A DNA stretch of 10,470 nucleotides from Prevotellaceae bacterium (GTDB lineage Bacteria > Bacteroidota > Bacteroidia > Bacteroidales > UBA932), in contig JAIRMD010000167.1 in NCBI GenBank assembly GCA_031258915.1, positions 1 to 10,470 of the forward strand. Reading direction: 5' to 3'. This document shows, piece after piece, positions 1 through 6,292 of this stretch. The stretch's first letter is position 1; each line of letters starts with the position of its first letter. The position numbers and the translations under genes are program-made. Below the pieces are notes generated by a model, which made no database searches, was not told the origin of the DNA, and saw only the letters and a program-made list of their open reading frames with translations.

Positions 1-617
1 TCGGCGAAGTGGTGTATCCGCTCACCGTCCTTGAGGATGCGGAGGCTAAGAAATATGTCGATGGCGTGGCGTTTCACGGCTACAGCGGATCGCCCGCCAA
101 CCTCGACCAGCTCATTGCCGAGCACCCCGACATGCCCATCTACTTTACCGAGCAGTCGGGCGGCGGCTGGAACACCGACGACCCCACAGGCAATATGCTT
201 TACTACATGAAAGATTTTATCATTCCCACCGTCAATCGCGGCTCGCGCAATTTCCTGATGTGGAACCTTGCCCTCGACCTCAACGCCGGCCCCAAGGTGG
301 ACGGGCTGGGCGGCTGCGGCAACTGCCGGGGCGTAGTTACTATTCAGGGCAACAGCTACCGCGTAAACGAAGAGTACTACCTGCTGGGGCATTTCTCCAA
401 ATTTGTGAAAGCGGGCGCGCACCGTATCGGGCACGCGCTCGCGGGCAGCAAGCCAAGCAACGTGGATTTCTCTACCTTCCTTAACCCCGACGGCTCGCGG
501 GTGGTGGTGGCAGTTAACCAGTCGGGTGCGGCGCTGGCGCTCGCCGTAAGCGACGGCAGCAGGCGCTTTGCCTACACCTTACCCGACCAGTCGGCCGTAT
601 CGCTTGTTTACAAGTAA
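1..617 (+). CDS. Glycoside hydrolase family 30 protein, C-terminal part (5' end outside window)
   Basis: The reading frame is open from the first base, so this is the 3' part of a longer gene; about 204 residues are visible. The segment YFTEQSGG (Glu codon at 150-152) matches the end of the GH30 barrel that carries the catalytic nucleophile Glu, and VAFHGYSG some 25 residues earlier fits the preceding strand. After the barrel end (FLMWNLALD) comes a beta-rich tail with NPDGSRVVVAVNQSG and a final SAVSLVYK, typical of the beta-sandwich fused to GH30 barrels. The acid/base Glu and any signal peptide must lie upstream of the window. GH30 enzymes hydrolyse beta-glycosides (glucosylceramide, beta-1,6-glucan, xylan, fucosides); the substrate cannot be told from this fragment. 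In Bacteroidales such enzymes are usually exported for glycan use. The stop is TAA at 615-617, and the next gene converges on it. Confidence 0.88.
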   Translation, partial: GEVVYPLTVLEDAEAKKYVDGVAFHGYSGSPANLDQLIAEHPDMPIYFTEQSGGGWNTDDPTGNMLYYMKDFIIPTVNRGSRNFLMWNLALDLNAGPKVDGLGGCGNCRGVVTIQGNSYRVNEEYYLLGHFSKFVKAGAHRIGHALAGSKPSNVDFSTFLNPDGSRVVVAVNQSGAALALAVSDGSRRFAYTLPDQSAVSLVYK

Positions 618-730
618 TTCAAGCTTCCCACCTTGTTAAATAGTTGTAAAACAGGAAAAAAGTAAGAGAAAACTTGCCTTGGCAGGGAAAGGGTGAAAAA
701 CTTTAATTATTATCTTTACAGCCAAAATTT

Positions 731-1708
731 TTATTTCGCGCTGATTTTTGCCGAATACTTCATCATCAAAATATCCGGCCGCAGGTTTTGCTTGGCAAAG
801 CGAAGGCCGGGGATGCCCAAATCTTCCTCGCGGTTGACGTGGGTAAAGCTTGCCAGCTCGCGCCTGATAAGCTCCTGCTCGATCACCTGAAAAATGCCGT
901 TGTAGCTGTGGTCGGCCGACTCGAACATGATGTCGAATGTGCTTGCGTTGATGGGGCAGCCAAAGGTGAAGGCTTTGATTTTTCCGTCGATGCGAATGGC
1001 GCCGCCGGTTAGCCCTATCGGTTCCCATGCGGCGAGGGCGAGCTCAATTGAGCGATTTTCTTCCTCCAGCAGCTCCTGCAGGGGTGAGCTTTTTTCGGCC
1101 TCCAGCTGCTGCTGCTGGAAGCTCCACACCTCCTCCATATTCGAGGTAGAAATCGGCTCGTACTCATAGCGGCTGTGGGCGCGCAGGAACTGGTTTGCGG
1201 CGTTGCGCTTCGGCTGTAGGCGCTTGCCGGAGAGGGTAAGCAGGTTTTTCGATTCGTGGATGTACTCTGCCCAATTTCTATCCGGCGCGAGCTCGGCGTT
1301 GGCAAAGGCGCTGGAGGCACCCCGAAAGTCGCTCACCATGTCGTCAGCAACGCCCCAAAGGGTGAGGTCGCCACCGTGAGCTTCGGCGTGGTGCTGCAGC
1401 AGCTGGCTCGCGGCTTCCGTCTGGTTGCCAACGCCGATGGGCATGAAGTAGCAGATGCCAAACCTCTTGCGGCGCTGCTTTACGAAAAGGAAATCGCCGC
1501 TAAAGCAAACTTCGGTGCCGTACTTTCGGGACAAGCAGTACAGGCCTCCCGCCGATAGCTGGCACGATTGGTAAGCGGTTTTTTCTACTATGCTTTTTAT
1601 TTTGGGCAGGTCGCTTAGCGCGATTGGCTTAAACTGCAAAGTGCGCTCTGCTGGGGTAGCGCTACCCCGAAAAGATTCTACTTGCTCTAAAACGCTAATA
1701 TCTACCAT
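731..1708 (-). CDS. DUF2156 / phosphatidylglycerol lysyltransferase C-terminal domain protein
   Basis: A 325-residue cytosolic protein of the stand-alone DUF2156 (LPG_synthase_C) family common in Bacteroidales. Recognisable family segments are LQPKRNAANQF (residues 164-174), the GLTGGAIRIDGKIKAFTFG strand pair (232-250) and VNREEDLGIPGLRFAK (291-306). There are no membrane helices, unlike full MprF, where this double acetyltransferase-like domain moves an amino acid from aminoacyl-tRNA to phosphatidylglycerol. The acceptor and donor of stand-alone members are not known to me. The ATG at 1708 lies 13 bases after the pheS stop, suggesting cotranscription. Relatives usually start close to the FKPI segment (here 26-29), so the first ~25 residues may be an extension; a TTG at codon 24 (1639) is an alternative start. 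The extension contains a perfect 16-bp palindrome. The 3' end faces the GH30 gene. Confidence 0.85.
   Translation of the reverse strand: MVDISVLEQVESFRGSATPAERTLQFKPIALSDLPKIKSIVEKTAYQSCQLSAGGLYCLSRKYGTEVCFSGDFLFVKQRRKRFGICYFMPIGVGNQTEAASQLLQHHAEAHGGDLTLWGVADDMVSDFRGASSAFANAELAPDRNWAEYIHESKNLLTLSGKRLQPKRNAANQFLRAHSRYEYEPISTSNMEEVWSFQQQQLEAEKSSPLQELLEEENRSIELALAAWEPIGLTGGAIRIDGKIKAFTFGCPINASTFDIMFESADHSYNGIFQVIEQELIRRELASFTHVNREEDLGIPGLRFAKQNLRPDILMMKYSAKISAK
1653..1668. repeat. Perfect 16-bp palindrome inside the start of the DUF2156 gene
   Basis: GGGGTAGC is followed directly by its exact reverse complement GCTACCCC. It lies between the annotated ATG (1708) and the alternative TTG start (1639), and encodes residues 14-18 (RGSAT). 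As RNA it could form a stem close to the possible internal start; as DNA it could be a dimeric protein site. Function unknown. Confidence 0.6.
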
Positions 1709-1721
1709 TTTGAATTGGGAG

Positions 1722-2753
1722 TTAAGTCGCGGCTGTGAGCTGCCTCAGGAAGCGCACGTCATTTTCAAAGTATAGCCGCAGGTCGCGCACCTGATACTTT
1801 AGCATAGCGATGCGCTCGATGCCCATGCCAAAGGCAAATCCGCTGTATTTTTGGCTATCTATTTTACATGAATCCAGCACATTAGCATCTACCATGCCGC
1901 ATCCGCCTACCTCGAGCCAACCGGTGCCCTTGCAGATGTTGCAGCCCTTTCCGCCGCAGATGCTGCACGATACGTCCATCTCTGCCGACGGCTCGGTGAA
2001 GGGAAAAAACGACGGGCGCAGCCGAATTTCAACGCTCGCGCCGAACAGCTCCCGGGCAAAGTACAGCAGCGTTTGCTTGAGGTCGGCAAAGGATACGTTT
2101 TGGTCAACGTATAAGCCCTCAACCTGATGAAACATGCAGTGCGCGCGCGCCGAGACAGCCTCATTGCGAAATACCCGTCCCGGGCAGACAATGCGAATGG
2201 GCGGCTGCTGCTTTTCCATTACGCGTACCTGTATGCTGCTCGTGTGGGTGCGCAGCAAAGCCGGATTTTCGCCGTCCTCCCGTTTTTCTACGAAAAACGT
2301 ATCCTGCATGTCGCGGGCAGGATGGTTGGGCGGGAAGTTGAGCGCCCCGAACACATGCCAGTCGTCCTCAACTTCGGGGCCTTCTGCCACCGTAAAGCCC
2401 AGCTGCCGAAATACGGCAATAATTTCGTTGCGCGCGATGGCTATCGGGTGGCGCGTGCCGAGCCTCTCGGCCGTTCCCGGGCGCGAAGCGTCAAGCGTAA
2501 GAGTAGGGGCGCTGCTGCTTGCGAGCGCTTGCTTCAGCTCGTTGATGCGAGATTGCGCCTTGCTTTTCAGCGCGTTGATTTTCTGCCCAAGCTCGCGCTT
2601 TGCCTCTCCCTGAACCTGCTTAAACTCTTCAAAAAGCAGCGTTAAATCGCCTTTTTTTCCGAAAAGCTTTACCCGAAATTCTTCCACTTTTGGCGCGCTA
2701 TCTGCCGTGAATGCTTCTACCTCGGACAGCAGCGCAGCTATTTTTTTGAGCAT
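1722..2753 (-). CDS. pheS: Phenylalanyl-tRNA synthetase alpha subunit (PheS)
   Basis: Catalytic alpha subunit of the cytosolic alpha2beta2 enzyme that charges tRNA-Phe with phenylalanine using ATP. The product is 343 residues, the usual size. The N-terminal ~80 residues form the tRNA-binding coiled coil (KALKS/NELKQ region), followed by class II motif 1 around RHPIAIARNEI (101-111), motif 2 at GRVFRNEAVSARAHCMFHQ (192-210), the Phe-pocket stretch RPSFFPFTEPSAEMDV (246-261), and motif 3 FAFGMGIERIAMLKY (306-320). Four cysteines in the CSICGGKGCNIC segment (263-274) resemble the zinc-knuckle-like loop of Bacteroidota PheS. ATG 2753 is chosen because the family begins MLKKIAALLSEVEAF-like. The frame stays open upstream to a TTG at 2819, but that TTG sits in the promoter -7 element, so it cannot be in the mRNA. 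The partner pheT is not in the window. The DUF2156 gene follows after 13 bases. Confidence 0.96.
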   Translation of the reverse strand: MLKKIAALLSEVEAFTADSAPKVEEFRVKLFGKKGDLTLLFEEFKQVQGEAKRELGQKINALKSKAQSRINELKQALASSSAPTLTLDASRPGTAERLGTRHPIAIARNEIIAVFRQLGFTVAEGPEVEDDWHVFGALNFPPNHPARDMQDTFFVEKREDGENPALLRTHTSSIQVRVMEKQQPPIRIVCPGRVFRNEAVSARAHCMFHQVEGLYVDQNVSFADLKQTLLYFARELFGASVEIRLRPSFFPFTEPSAEMDVSCSICGGKGCNICKGTGWLEVGGCGMVDANVLDSCKIDSQKYSGFAFGMGIERIAMLKYQVRDLRLYFENDVRFLRQLTAAT

Positions 2754-2759
2754 ACCTTT

Positions 2760-2795
2760 TTTTGAGTATAATTTTGAGTATAATTTTGAGTATAA
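2760..2795. repeat. Three perfect 12-bp tandem repeats in the pheS leader
   Basis: The unit ttttgagtataa (plus strand) occurs three times without mismatch at 2760-2771, 2772-2783 and 2784-2795, followed by ag. In the mRNA sense it reads TTATACTCAAAA, begins 6 bases before the pheS ATG, and lies downstream of the predicted transcription start (~2810). The unit is a multiple of three, so it is open in the pheS frame (Leu-Tyr-Ser-Lys), but no start codon supports its translation. It could be a slippage-prone leader or a repeated RNA/protein site. Confidence 0.9.
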
Positions 2796-2816
2796 AGTCG
2801 GTGTTTCAAATTGTAG

Positions 2817-2824
2817 CAAAGTTA
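2817..2824 (-). promoter_or_regulatory. Predicted -7 element of the pheS promoter
   Basis: The minus strand reads TAACTTTG, an exact match to the Bacteroidota TAnnTTTG element, 63 bases before the pheS ATG. A TTG lies 26 bases further upstream, wider than the usual ~20, so the -33 part is weak. Start of transcription would be near 2810. This places pheS and the DUF2156 gene under their own promoter, separate from anmK. Confidence 0.55.
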
Positions 2825-2870
2825 CATGAAATTTTTGAATTATGCGCAGGCAAGCAAAAAGTACTTCGCG

Positions 2871-3941
2871 CTACCTCCGCGGGCCGGGCTGCGCTTTCGT
2901 CAGGCATCCGCCAATGCTGTCGCGCCCGGCGCCGGTGGCCGAGGCAAGGGTGTTGACCTCGCTGCTCACGTAAAGCGCACCAAGGAGAGCAAATATCAGC
3001 GCCTCCTTGAAGTTGACAACCTGCTCGCCGGGCACCACAAGCCTGCACGACGACAGCGCTGCTATGCGCTGCATGAGGAAAGCGTTGAATGCTCCGCCGC
3101 CGGTAACGAGCATGTCGGCGCCGCGCGAGCTTCGCGCCACCTGCATGGCGATATGCTCGCACAGGGTGCGCAGCCGGTCGTGCACGCTAATGCGGTGCGC
3201 GGCTACTTTTTTTGAGAAAACATCCTCCATCCACTCTCGCCCCAGCGATTTTGCCCCGCGCAGCGCGTAAAAGTCGAGGGCGTTGAGCTCATCCAGCAGC
3301 AGAGCGTTCACCTCGCCCTGCGCGGCAAACATGCCATCCCTGTCGTGCGGCTCTCCCAGCAGCCGGCTCTGCGCGTTGAGCGCAATGTTGCAGGGGCAAA
3401 CGTCGAAGGCGATGCGCCGCCCTTCCTGCTCGAACGAAATGTTGGCAAACCCGCCCAGGTTGAGGCAGCTGCCGTAGCCCGAAAAAAGCAGCCTGTCGCC
3501 AATGGGGACGAGCGGCGCCCCCTGCCCGCCAAGCGCTACGTCGAGGCTGCGGAAGTCGGCAATAGCAGGTATGCCGGCCGCTGCCGCCAGCGCCGCGCCA
3601 TCACCCAGCTGAAAGGTAACGCCGCGTTGAGGCTGGTGGAATATGGTGTGGCCGTGCGATGCTACGTAGTCGGCTTGGAGATTTTTGCCGAGCAAAAAAG
3701 CGGCGGCCTGCTCGCCCAAAAACCGCCCGTAATCCTTGTGCAGCGCCACAAAGTCGAAAGCGCAGAGCGTATGCGCCAGCAGCAGCTTTTGCGTCCACTC
3801 CGAAGCGTACGGAAACGTTTGCGCCGCGAGAATATCAAAGCGCCAGCGATTGCTGCTGTCCTTATCAAAATGAGCAAGGCAAAGGTCTAAGCCGTCGAGC
3901 GAAGTGCCCGACATAAGCCCGAGGATGCTGAGAGATTTCAA
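2871..3941 (-). CDS. anmK: Anhydro-N-acetylmuramic acid kinase (AnmK)
   Basis: Cytosolic kinase of cell-wall recycling: it opens and phosphorylates 1,6-anhydro-MurNAc with ATP to give MurNAc-6-phosphate. The 356-residue length is normal. Family segments in order: ATP-binding GLMSGTSLDG (8-17), SHGHTIFHQP (95-104), FQLGDGAALA (110-119), DFRSLDVALGGQGAPLVPIGD (129-149), LNLGGFANIS (160-169), the catalytic-Asp region DVCPCN (Asp180; DxGPGN in proteobacteria), LVTGGGAFN (278-286) and FKEALIFALLGAL (311-323). The start is TTG at 3941. It overlaps the permease stop in a TTGA, and an in-frame TAA lies two codons upstream; the next Met (codon 10) would remove half of the ATP loop, so TTG is nearly forced. 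It is therefore probably translated by coupling to the permease gene. A spacer of ~117 bases with the pheS promoter follows. Confidence 0.96.
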   Translation of the reverse strand: MKSLSILGLMSGTSLDGLDLCLAHFDKDSSNRWRFDILAAQTFPYASEWTQKLLLAHTLCAFDFVALHKDYGRFLGEQAAAFLLGKNLQADYVASHGHTIFHQPQRGVTFQLGDGAALAAAAGIPAIADFRSLDVALGGQGAPLVPIGDRLLFSGYGSCLNLGGFANISFEQEGRRIAFDVCPCNIALNAQSRLLGEPHDRDGMFAAQGEVNALLLDELNALDFYALRGAKSLGREWMEDVFSKKVAAHRISVHDRLRTLCEHIAMQVARSSRGADMLVTGGGAFNAFLMQRIAALSSCRLVVPGEQVVNFKEALIFALLGALYVSSEVNTLASATGAGRDSIGGCLTKAQPGPRR

Positions 3942-5383
3942 ATTTTAGATTTTTGATGCCGGATTTCAAAAAATGTACCCGCCCAGCTTACAGCGTTGAG
4001 GTACCACTTTGGTAGCGTTATGCGCTGGTCTGTAGAAGCTTTGTAGCTGAAAAACAGCCCGAGCGGCAGGGTTACAATCGTTGACATCCATATTGCAATG
4101 CGCGGATCCCACTCGCTGTTTTTTGCCAGCTTTTCGAACGCGAATGAGATAATGTAGTAAAGCATAAACACGAGCAGCGAGATGAGAAACGGCGTGCCGA
4201 ATCCTCCCTTGCGGATGATGGCGCCCAGCGGTGCGCCTATCAGGACAAAAATGATGCAGGAAAGCGGGATAGTAAATTTAAGGTGCCACTCAATGTTGTG
4301 CAAATTCAGCTCGTGGTTGGCGAACTGCATGTCTGCGGCTTGAACGGCAAGGGTGCTTTGCGCCTGCTTTGCCAGCGTCAGCGCTTTGTCGGCTATCTGC
4401 TGCTGCTGCTCAACGTCGCAGGTGGCCAGCATTGAGTCGGCGGAAAAGCGGTAGGGCTTACCGCTGCTGTTGAAGTCGGATGCGCCAAACCGGAAGCTGC
4501 TCGACAGGAAAAAATTTTGTGCTTGCAGCAGCATACGGCTGTCGCGCTCGCGCTTTAACGAATCGGAAATGGTGGAGAGCTGCTGCAGGTTGAGCATTTT
4601 TGAGCGATTTTTGAAGAGGTTGTCGTCGGTGCGCTCAAACCCGTAGCCGGTCAGCTCAAATATTATTTCCTCCATCGAAAATTCGTTGATGCGAAACGGA
4701 TATTTACGCTCTCCGGCGTTGCTCTCCTTCAGCTCATCGTACGAGCATCCGTTGTAAAGGGTCAGTATCAGGTATTTTTGGTTAGACGTAATGCGTATGT
4801 AGCCCGAGTCTGCAATGGTGAGCGAGCGGTTGCCGCTGCCGTTTGAGTGGTCGTAAATCATGATGTCGGACAGCAATCCGGTTTTTTCGTCCTTCCTCTT
4901 TACGCGGATGGTGTAGTTGGTGATGCCATCGTAAAACACGCCCTCCTTGATTTGCAGCTCGGGGCGCTGCTGCCTGACATCGTACAGCAGCGTGGTAGCC
5001 TTGAGGTTGAAGTATGGAAGCAGGTTGTTGGAAAACAGGAATCCGCCCACCGCAAACAGGCAGGCGGCCGCCAGCAGCGGCGCCAGTATGCGCGGCAAAG
5101 AAATGCCCGCCGATTTGAACGCCAGCAGCTCGTTGTGCTCCCCCAAATTTCCTATCGCCATGATGGACGAAAGGAGCGTGGCCAACGGCAGCGCCATCAT
5201 GAACAGGTTTCCGCTGTAGTAAAAAATGAGCTCCAGGATTACCTTCCACTCCAGCCCTTTTCCCACCAGCTCGTCAATCCACATCCACAGAAATTGCAGG
5301 ATAAGGACAAACATGGTCATGAAAAATGCCAGAATGAAAGGCCCGATAAAGGAGCGCAGCACAAGTATATGTATTTTCCTCAC
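3938..5383 (-). CDS. LptF/LptG-family permease (LPS export ABC transporter, YjgP/YjgQ)
   Basis: Inner-membrane permease subunit that, with its paralogue and LptB, extracts LPS from the inner membrane. Three N-terminal helices (about 12-33, 52-76, 98-117), a large periplasmic region, and three C-terminal helices (about 370-392, 399-418, 428-447) give the family topology. Diagnostic stretches are ALPLATLLSSIMAIGNLGEH (64-83), the LLAFKSAGIS coupling helix (86-95) and FVLIGAPLGAIIRKGGFG (379-396). At 481 residues it is longer than the ~360 of E. coli; the excess is a Gln/charged, probably coiled-coil insert (about 260-350) next to the periplasmic jellyroll, as in Bacteroidota members. The start is GTG (5383); the first in-frame ATG (codon 22) is inside helix 1. 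Whether it is the LptF or the LptG orthologue was not decided. Its TGA overlaps the anmK start by four bases. It is probably the first gene of the operon, with a -7 element at 5421-5428. Confidence 0.93.
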   Translation of the reverse strand: MRKIHILVLRSFIGPFILAFFMTMFVLILQFLWMWIDELVGKGLEWKVILELIFYYSGNLFMMALPLATLLSSIMAIGNLGEHNELLAFKSAGISLPRILAPLLAAACLFAVGGFLFSNNLLPYFNLKATTLLYDVRQQRPELQIKEGVFYDGITNYTIRVKRKDEKTGLLSDIMIYDHSNGSGNRSLTIADSGYIRITSNQKYLILTLYNGCSYDELKESNAGERKYPFRINEFSMEEIIFELTGYGFERTDDNLFKNRSKMLNLQQLSTISDSLKRERDSRMLLQAQNFFLSSSFRFGASDFNSSGKPYRFSADSMLATCDVEQQQQIADKALTLAKQAQSTLAVQAADMQFANHELNLHNIEWHLKFTIPLSCIIFVLIGAPLGAIIRKGGFGTPFLISLLVFMLYYIISFAFEKLAKNSEWDPRIAIWMSTIVTLPLGLFFSYKASTDQRITLPKWYLNAVSWAGTFFEIRHQKSKI

Positions 5384-5420
5384 GGCTGTTGGTTGTGAAA
5401 TCGGTTCTTGCTTCGAGCTG

Positions 5421-5428
5421 CAAAGATA
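5421..5428 (-). promoter_or_regulatory. Predicted -7 element of the permease-anmK promoter
   Basis: The minus strand reads TATCTTTG, matching TAnnTTTG exactly, 37 bases before the GTG start of the permease. No clear TTG at the -33 distance was found. An A11 tract (minus strand, 5460-5470) lies upstream and may act like an UP element. It is divergent from the tRNA promoter. Confidence 0.5.
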
Positions 5429-5478
5429 CGCTTTTTACCCAAGGTTTTTCCGAAGGCGATTTTTTTTTTTCAACTCTC

Positions 5479-5509
5479 TTGCCATAAATGAAAAAAATGC
5501 TTACCTTTG
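5479..5509 (+). promoter_or_regulatory. Promoter of tRNA-Arg
   Basis: TTG at 5479-5481, a 20-base spacer and TACCTTTG at 5502-5509 give a full Bacteroidota sigma-70-type promoter (-33 TTG, -7 TAnnTTTG). The expected start near 5516 is about 16 bases before the mature tRNA 5' end. Confidence 0.75.
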
Positions 5510-5531
5510 CAGCGCATTTCCTGCATAAAAT

Positions 5532-5605
5532 GGCCCCGTAGCTCAACTGAATAGAGTTTCTGACTACGGATCAGAAGGTTACAGGTTTGAATCCTGTCGG
5601 GGTCA
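5532..5605 (+). tRNA. tRNA-Arg (anticodon ACG)
   Basis: The 74 bases fold as a full cloverleaf. The acceptor GGCCCCG pairs with CGGGGTC (5598-5604; one G-T pair at position 2). The D-arm is GCTC/GAGT. The anticodon stem TCTGA (5559-5563)/TCAGA (5571-5575) holds loop CTACGGA with anticodon ACG at 5566-5568. The T-arm is ACAGG/CCTGT with loop TTTGAAT (5586-5592). The discriminator is A5605. CCA is not encoded (caa follows). The A34 would be deaminated to inosine by TadA to read CGN codons. Confidence 0.95.
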
Positions 5606-5632
5606 CAAGCTGAAATCGTCTGCCTGCAGCAG

Positions 5633-5650
5633 CGTCGCGTCATCGCGGCG
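5633..5650 (+). terminator. GC-rich hairpin downstream of tRNA-Arg (possible processing or termination site)
   Basis: CGTCGCG (5633-5639), loop TCAT, and CGCGGCG (5644-5650) form a 7-bp stem with one G-U pair. No T tract follows, so it is a poor intrinsic terminator. It may instead be a pause or tRNA 3' processing structure, and transcription could continue into the membrane-protein gene at 5724, for which no own promoter was recognised. Confidence 0.35.
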
Positions 5651-5723
5651 GCGCAACCTTAGCATATAGCTCAAATTAAATCCCTACACATTACACAAAC
5701 TACTCATAAACTCGGTAACAACC

Positions 5724-6233
5724 ATGGATGCAACAGTAAAATTTTATTCCTTATCGTACAAAGAAGCAAAGACCTACCTCTTTGCGTTAGCTTTCATCGC
5801 GGGCAACATTCTGCTACCTCAGCTTTGCCATTTGGCGCCGGGAGGCGGCTTGACGTGGCTGCCTATTTACTTCTTCACGCTGATTGCGGCGTACAGGTAC
5901 GGCGTTAGCGTTGGGCTGCTCACAGCCATCCTGTCTCCGCTTGCCAACAGCTTGCTATTTGGGATGCCGCTGGCGGCTGCCTTGCCCGTTATCGCTATCA
6001 AGTCGGTGTTGCTTGCCGTAGGAGCGGCTTACGCAGCGCGGCTGAGCGGCAAAGTTTCGCTTCTGGCTATCGCGGCGGCGGTGGCGGCCTACCAGCTTGT
6101 CGGGACGCTCGTGGAGTGGGCTATCGTGGCGGATTTTTTCCGAGCATTGAAAGATTTGACGGTGGGCTATCCGGGGCTGTTAGCGCAGATTTTTGCTGGC
6201 TACGCCGTGCTGAAGGCGCTGGCTAAGCTGTAG
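5724..6233 (+). CDS. ECF transporter S-component-like integral membrane protein
   Basis: A small hydrophobic protein of 169 residues with about six helices (roughly 18-37, 42-58, 61-80, 84-106, 111-134, 148-166), the size and layout of ECF-type S components, which bind a vitamin or metal and work with EcfA/EcfA'/EcfT. The segments GNILLPQLCHLAPGGG (27-42), GLLTAILSPLANSLLFG (64-80) and the KSVLLAVGAAYAA helix resemble Bacteroidales proteins annotated as ECF S components. Neither the shared ATPases nor EcfT is in the window, so it would use a remote module or have another role. The substrate cannot be read from the sequence. ATG 5724 follows an AT-rich spacer without clear promoter or Shine-Dalgarno site. 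The DUF362 gene starts 59 bases downstream on the same strand, suggesting joint function, perhaps supplying a redox cofactor. Confidence 0.7.
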   Translation: MDATVKFYSLSYKEAKTYLFALAFIAGNILLPQLCHLAPGGGLTWLPIYFFTLIAAYRYGVSVGLLTAILSPLANSLLFGMPLAAALPVIAIKSVLLAVGAAYAARLSGKVSLLAIAAAVAAYQLVGTLVEWAIVADFFRALKDLTVGYPGLLAQIFAGYAVLKALAKL

Positions 6234-6244
6234 CGAATTTTGCG

Positions 6245-6262
6245 CATCAGCATCAGCATCAG
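6245..6262 (+). repeat. CATCAG x3 tandem repeat in the DUF362 leader
   Basis: Three perfect copies of CATCAG occupy 6245-6262 (then CA), 30 bases before the DUF362 ATG and 11 bases after the preceding stop codon. No function is evident. Confidence 0.85.
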
Positions 6263-6292
6263 CACCCCAAAACTAAAAACCAAATTTTTATC

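Noticed and set aside
618..730. Bidirectional terminator between the convergent GH30 and DUF2156 genes
   Set aside because: Only a 4-bp stem (TGCC/GGCA) and scattered A/T runs were seen; no convincing hairpin with a T tract.
2127..2645. Plus-strand open frames opposite pheS
   Set aside because: They mirror the codon structure of pheS, whose class II motifs are intact; no family resemblance in the antisense products.
2760..2795. CRISPR-like array
   Set aside because: Units are only 12 bp and directly adjacent, with no spacers and no cas genes nearby.
2754..2819. N-terminal extension of PheS through the LYSK repeats from TTG 2819
   Set aside because: The TTG lies within the TAACTTTG promoter element, so it should not be in the transcript, and PheS proteins start at the MLKKI position.
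3345..3890. A 181-codon plus-strand open frame opposite anmK
   Set aside because: Shadow of anmK; no domain, promoter or start context of its own.
5586..5605. tRNA-Arg 3' end as an integration site for the redox cassette
   Set aside because: No second copy of the tRNA 3' sequence and no integrase were seen in the window, and the composition of the cassette is like its neighbours.
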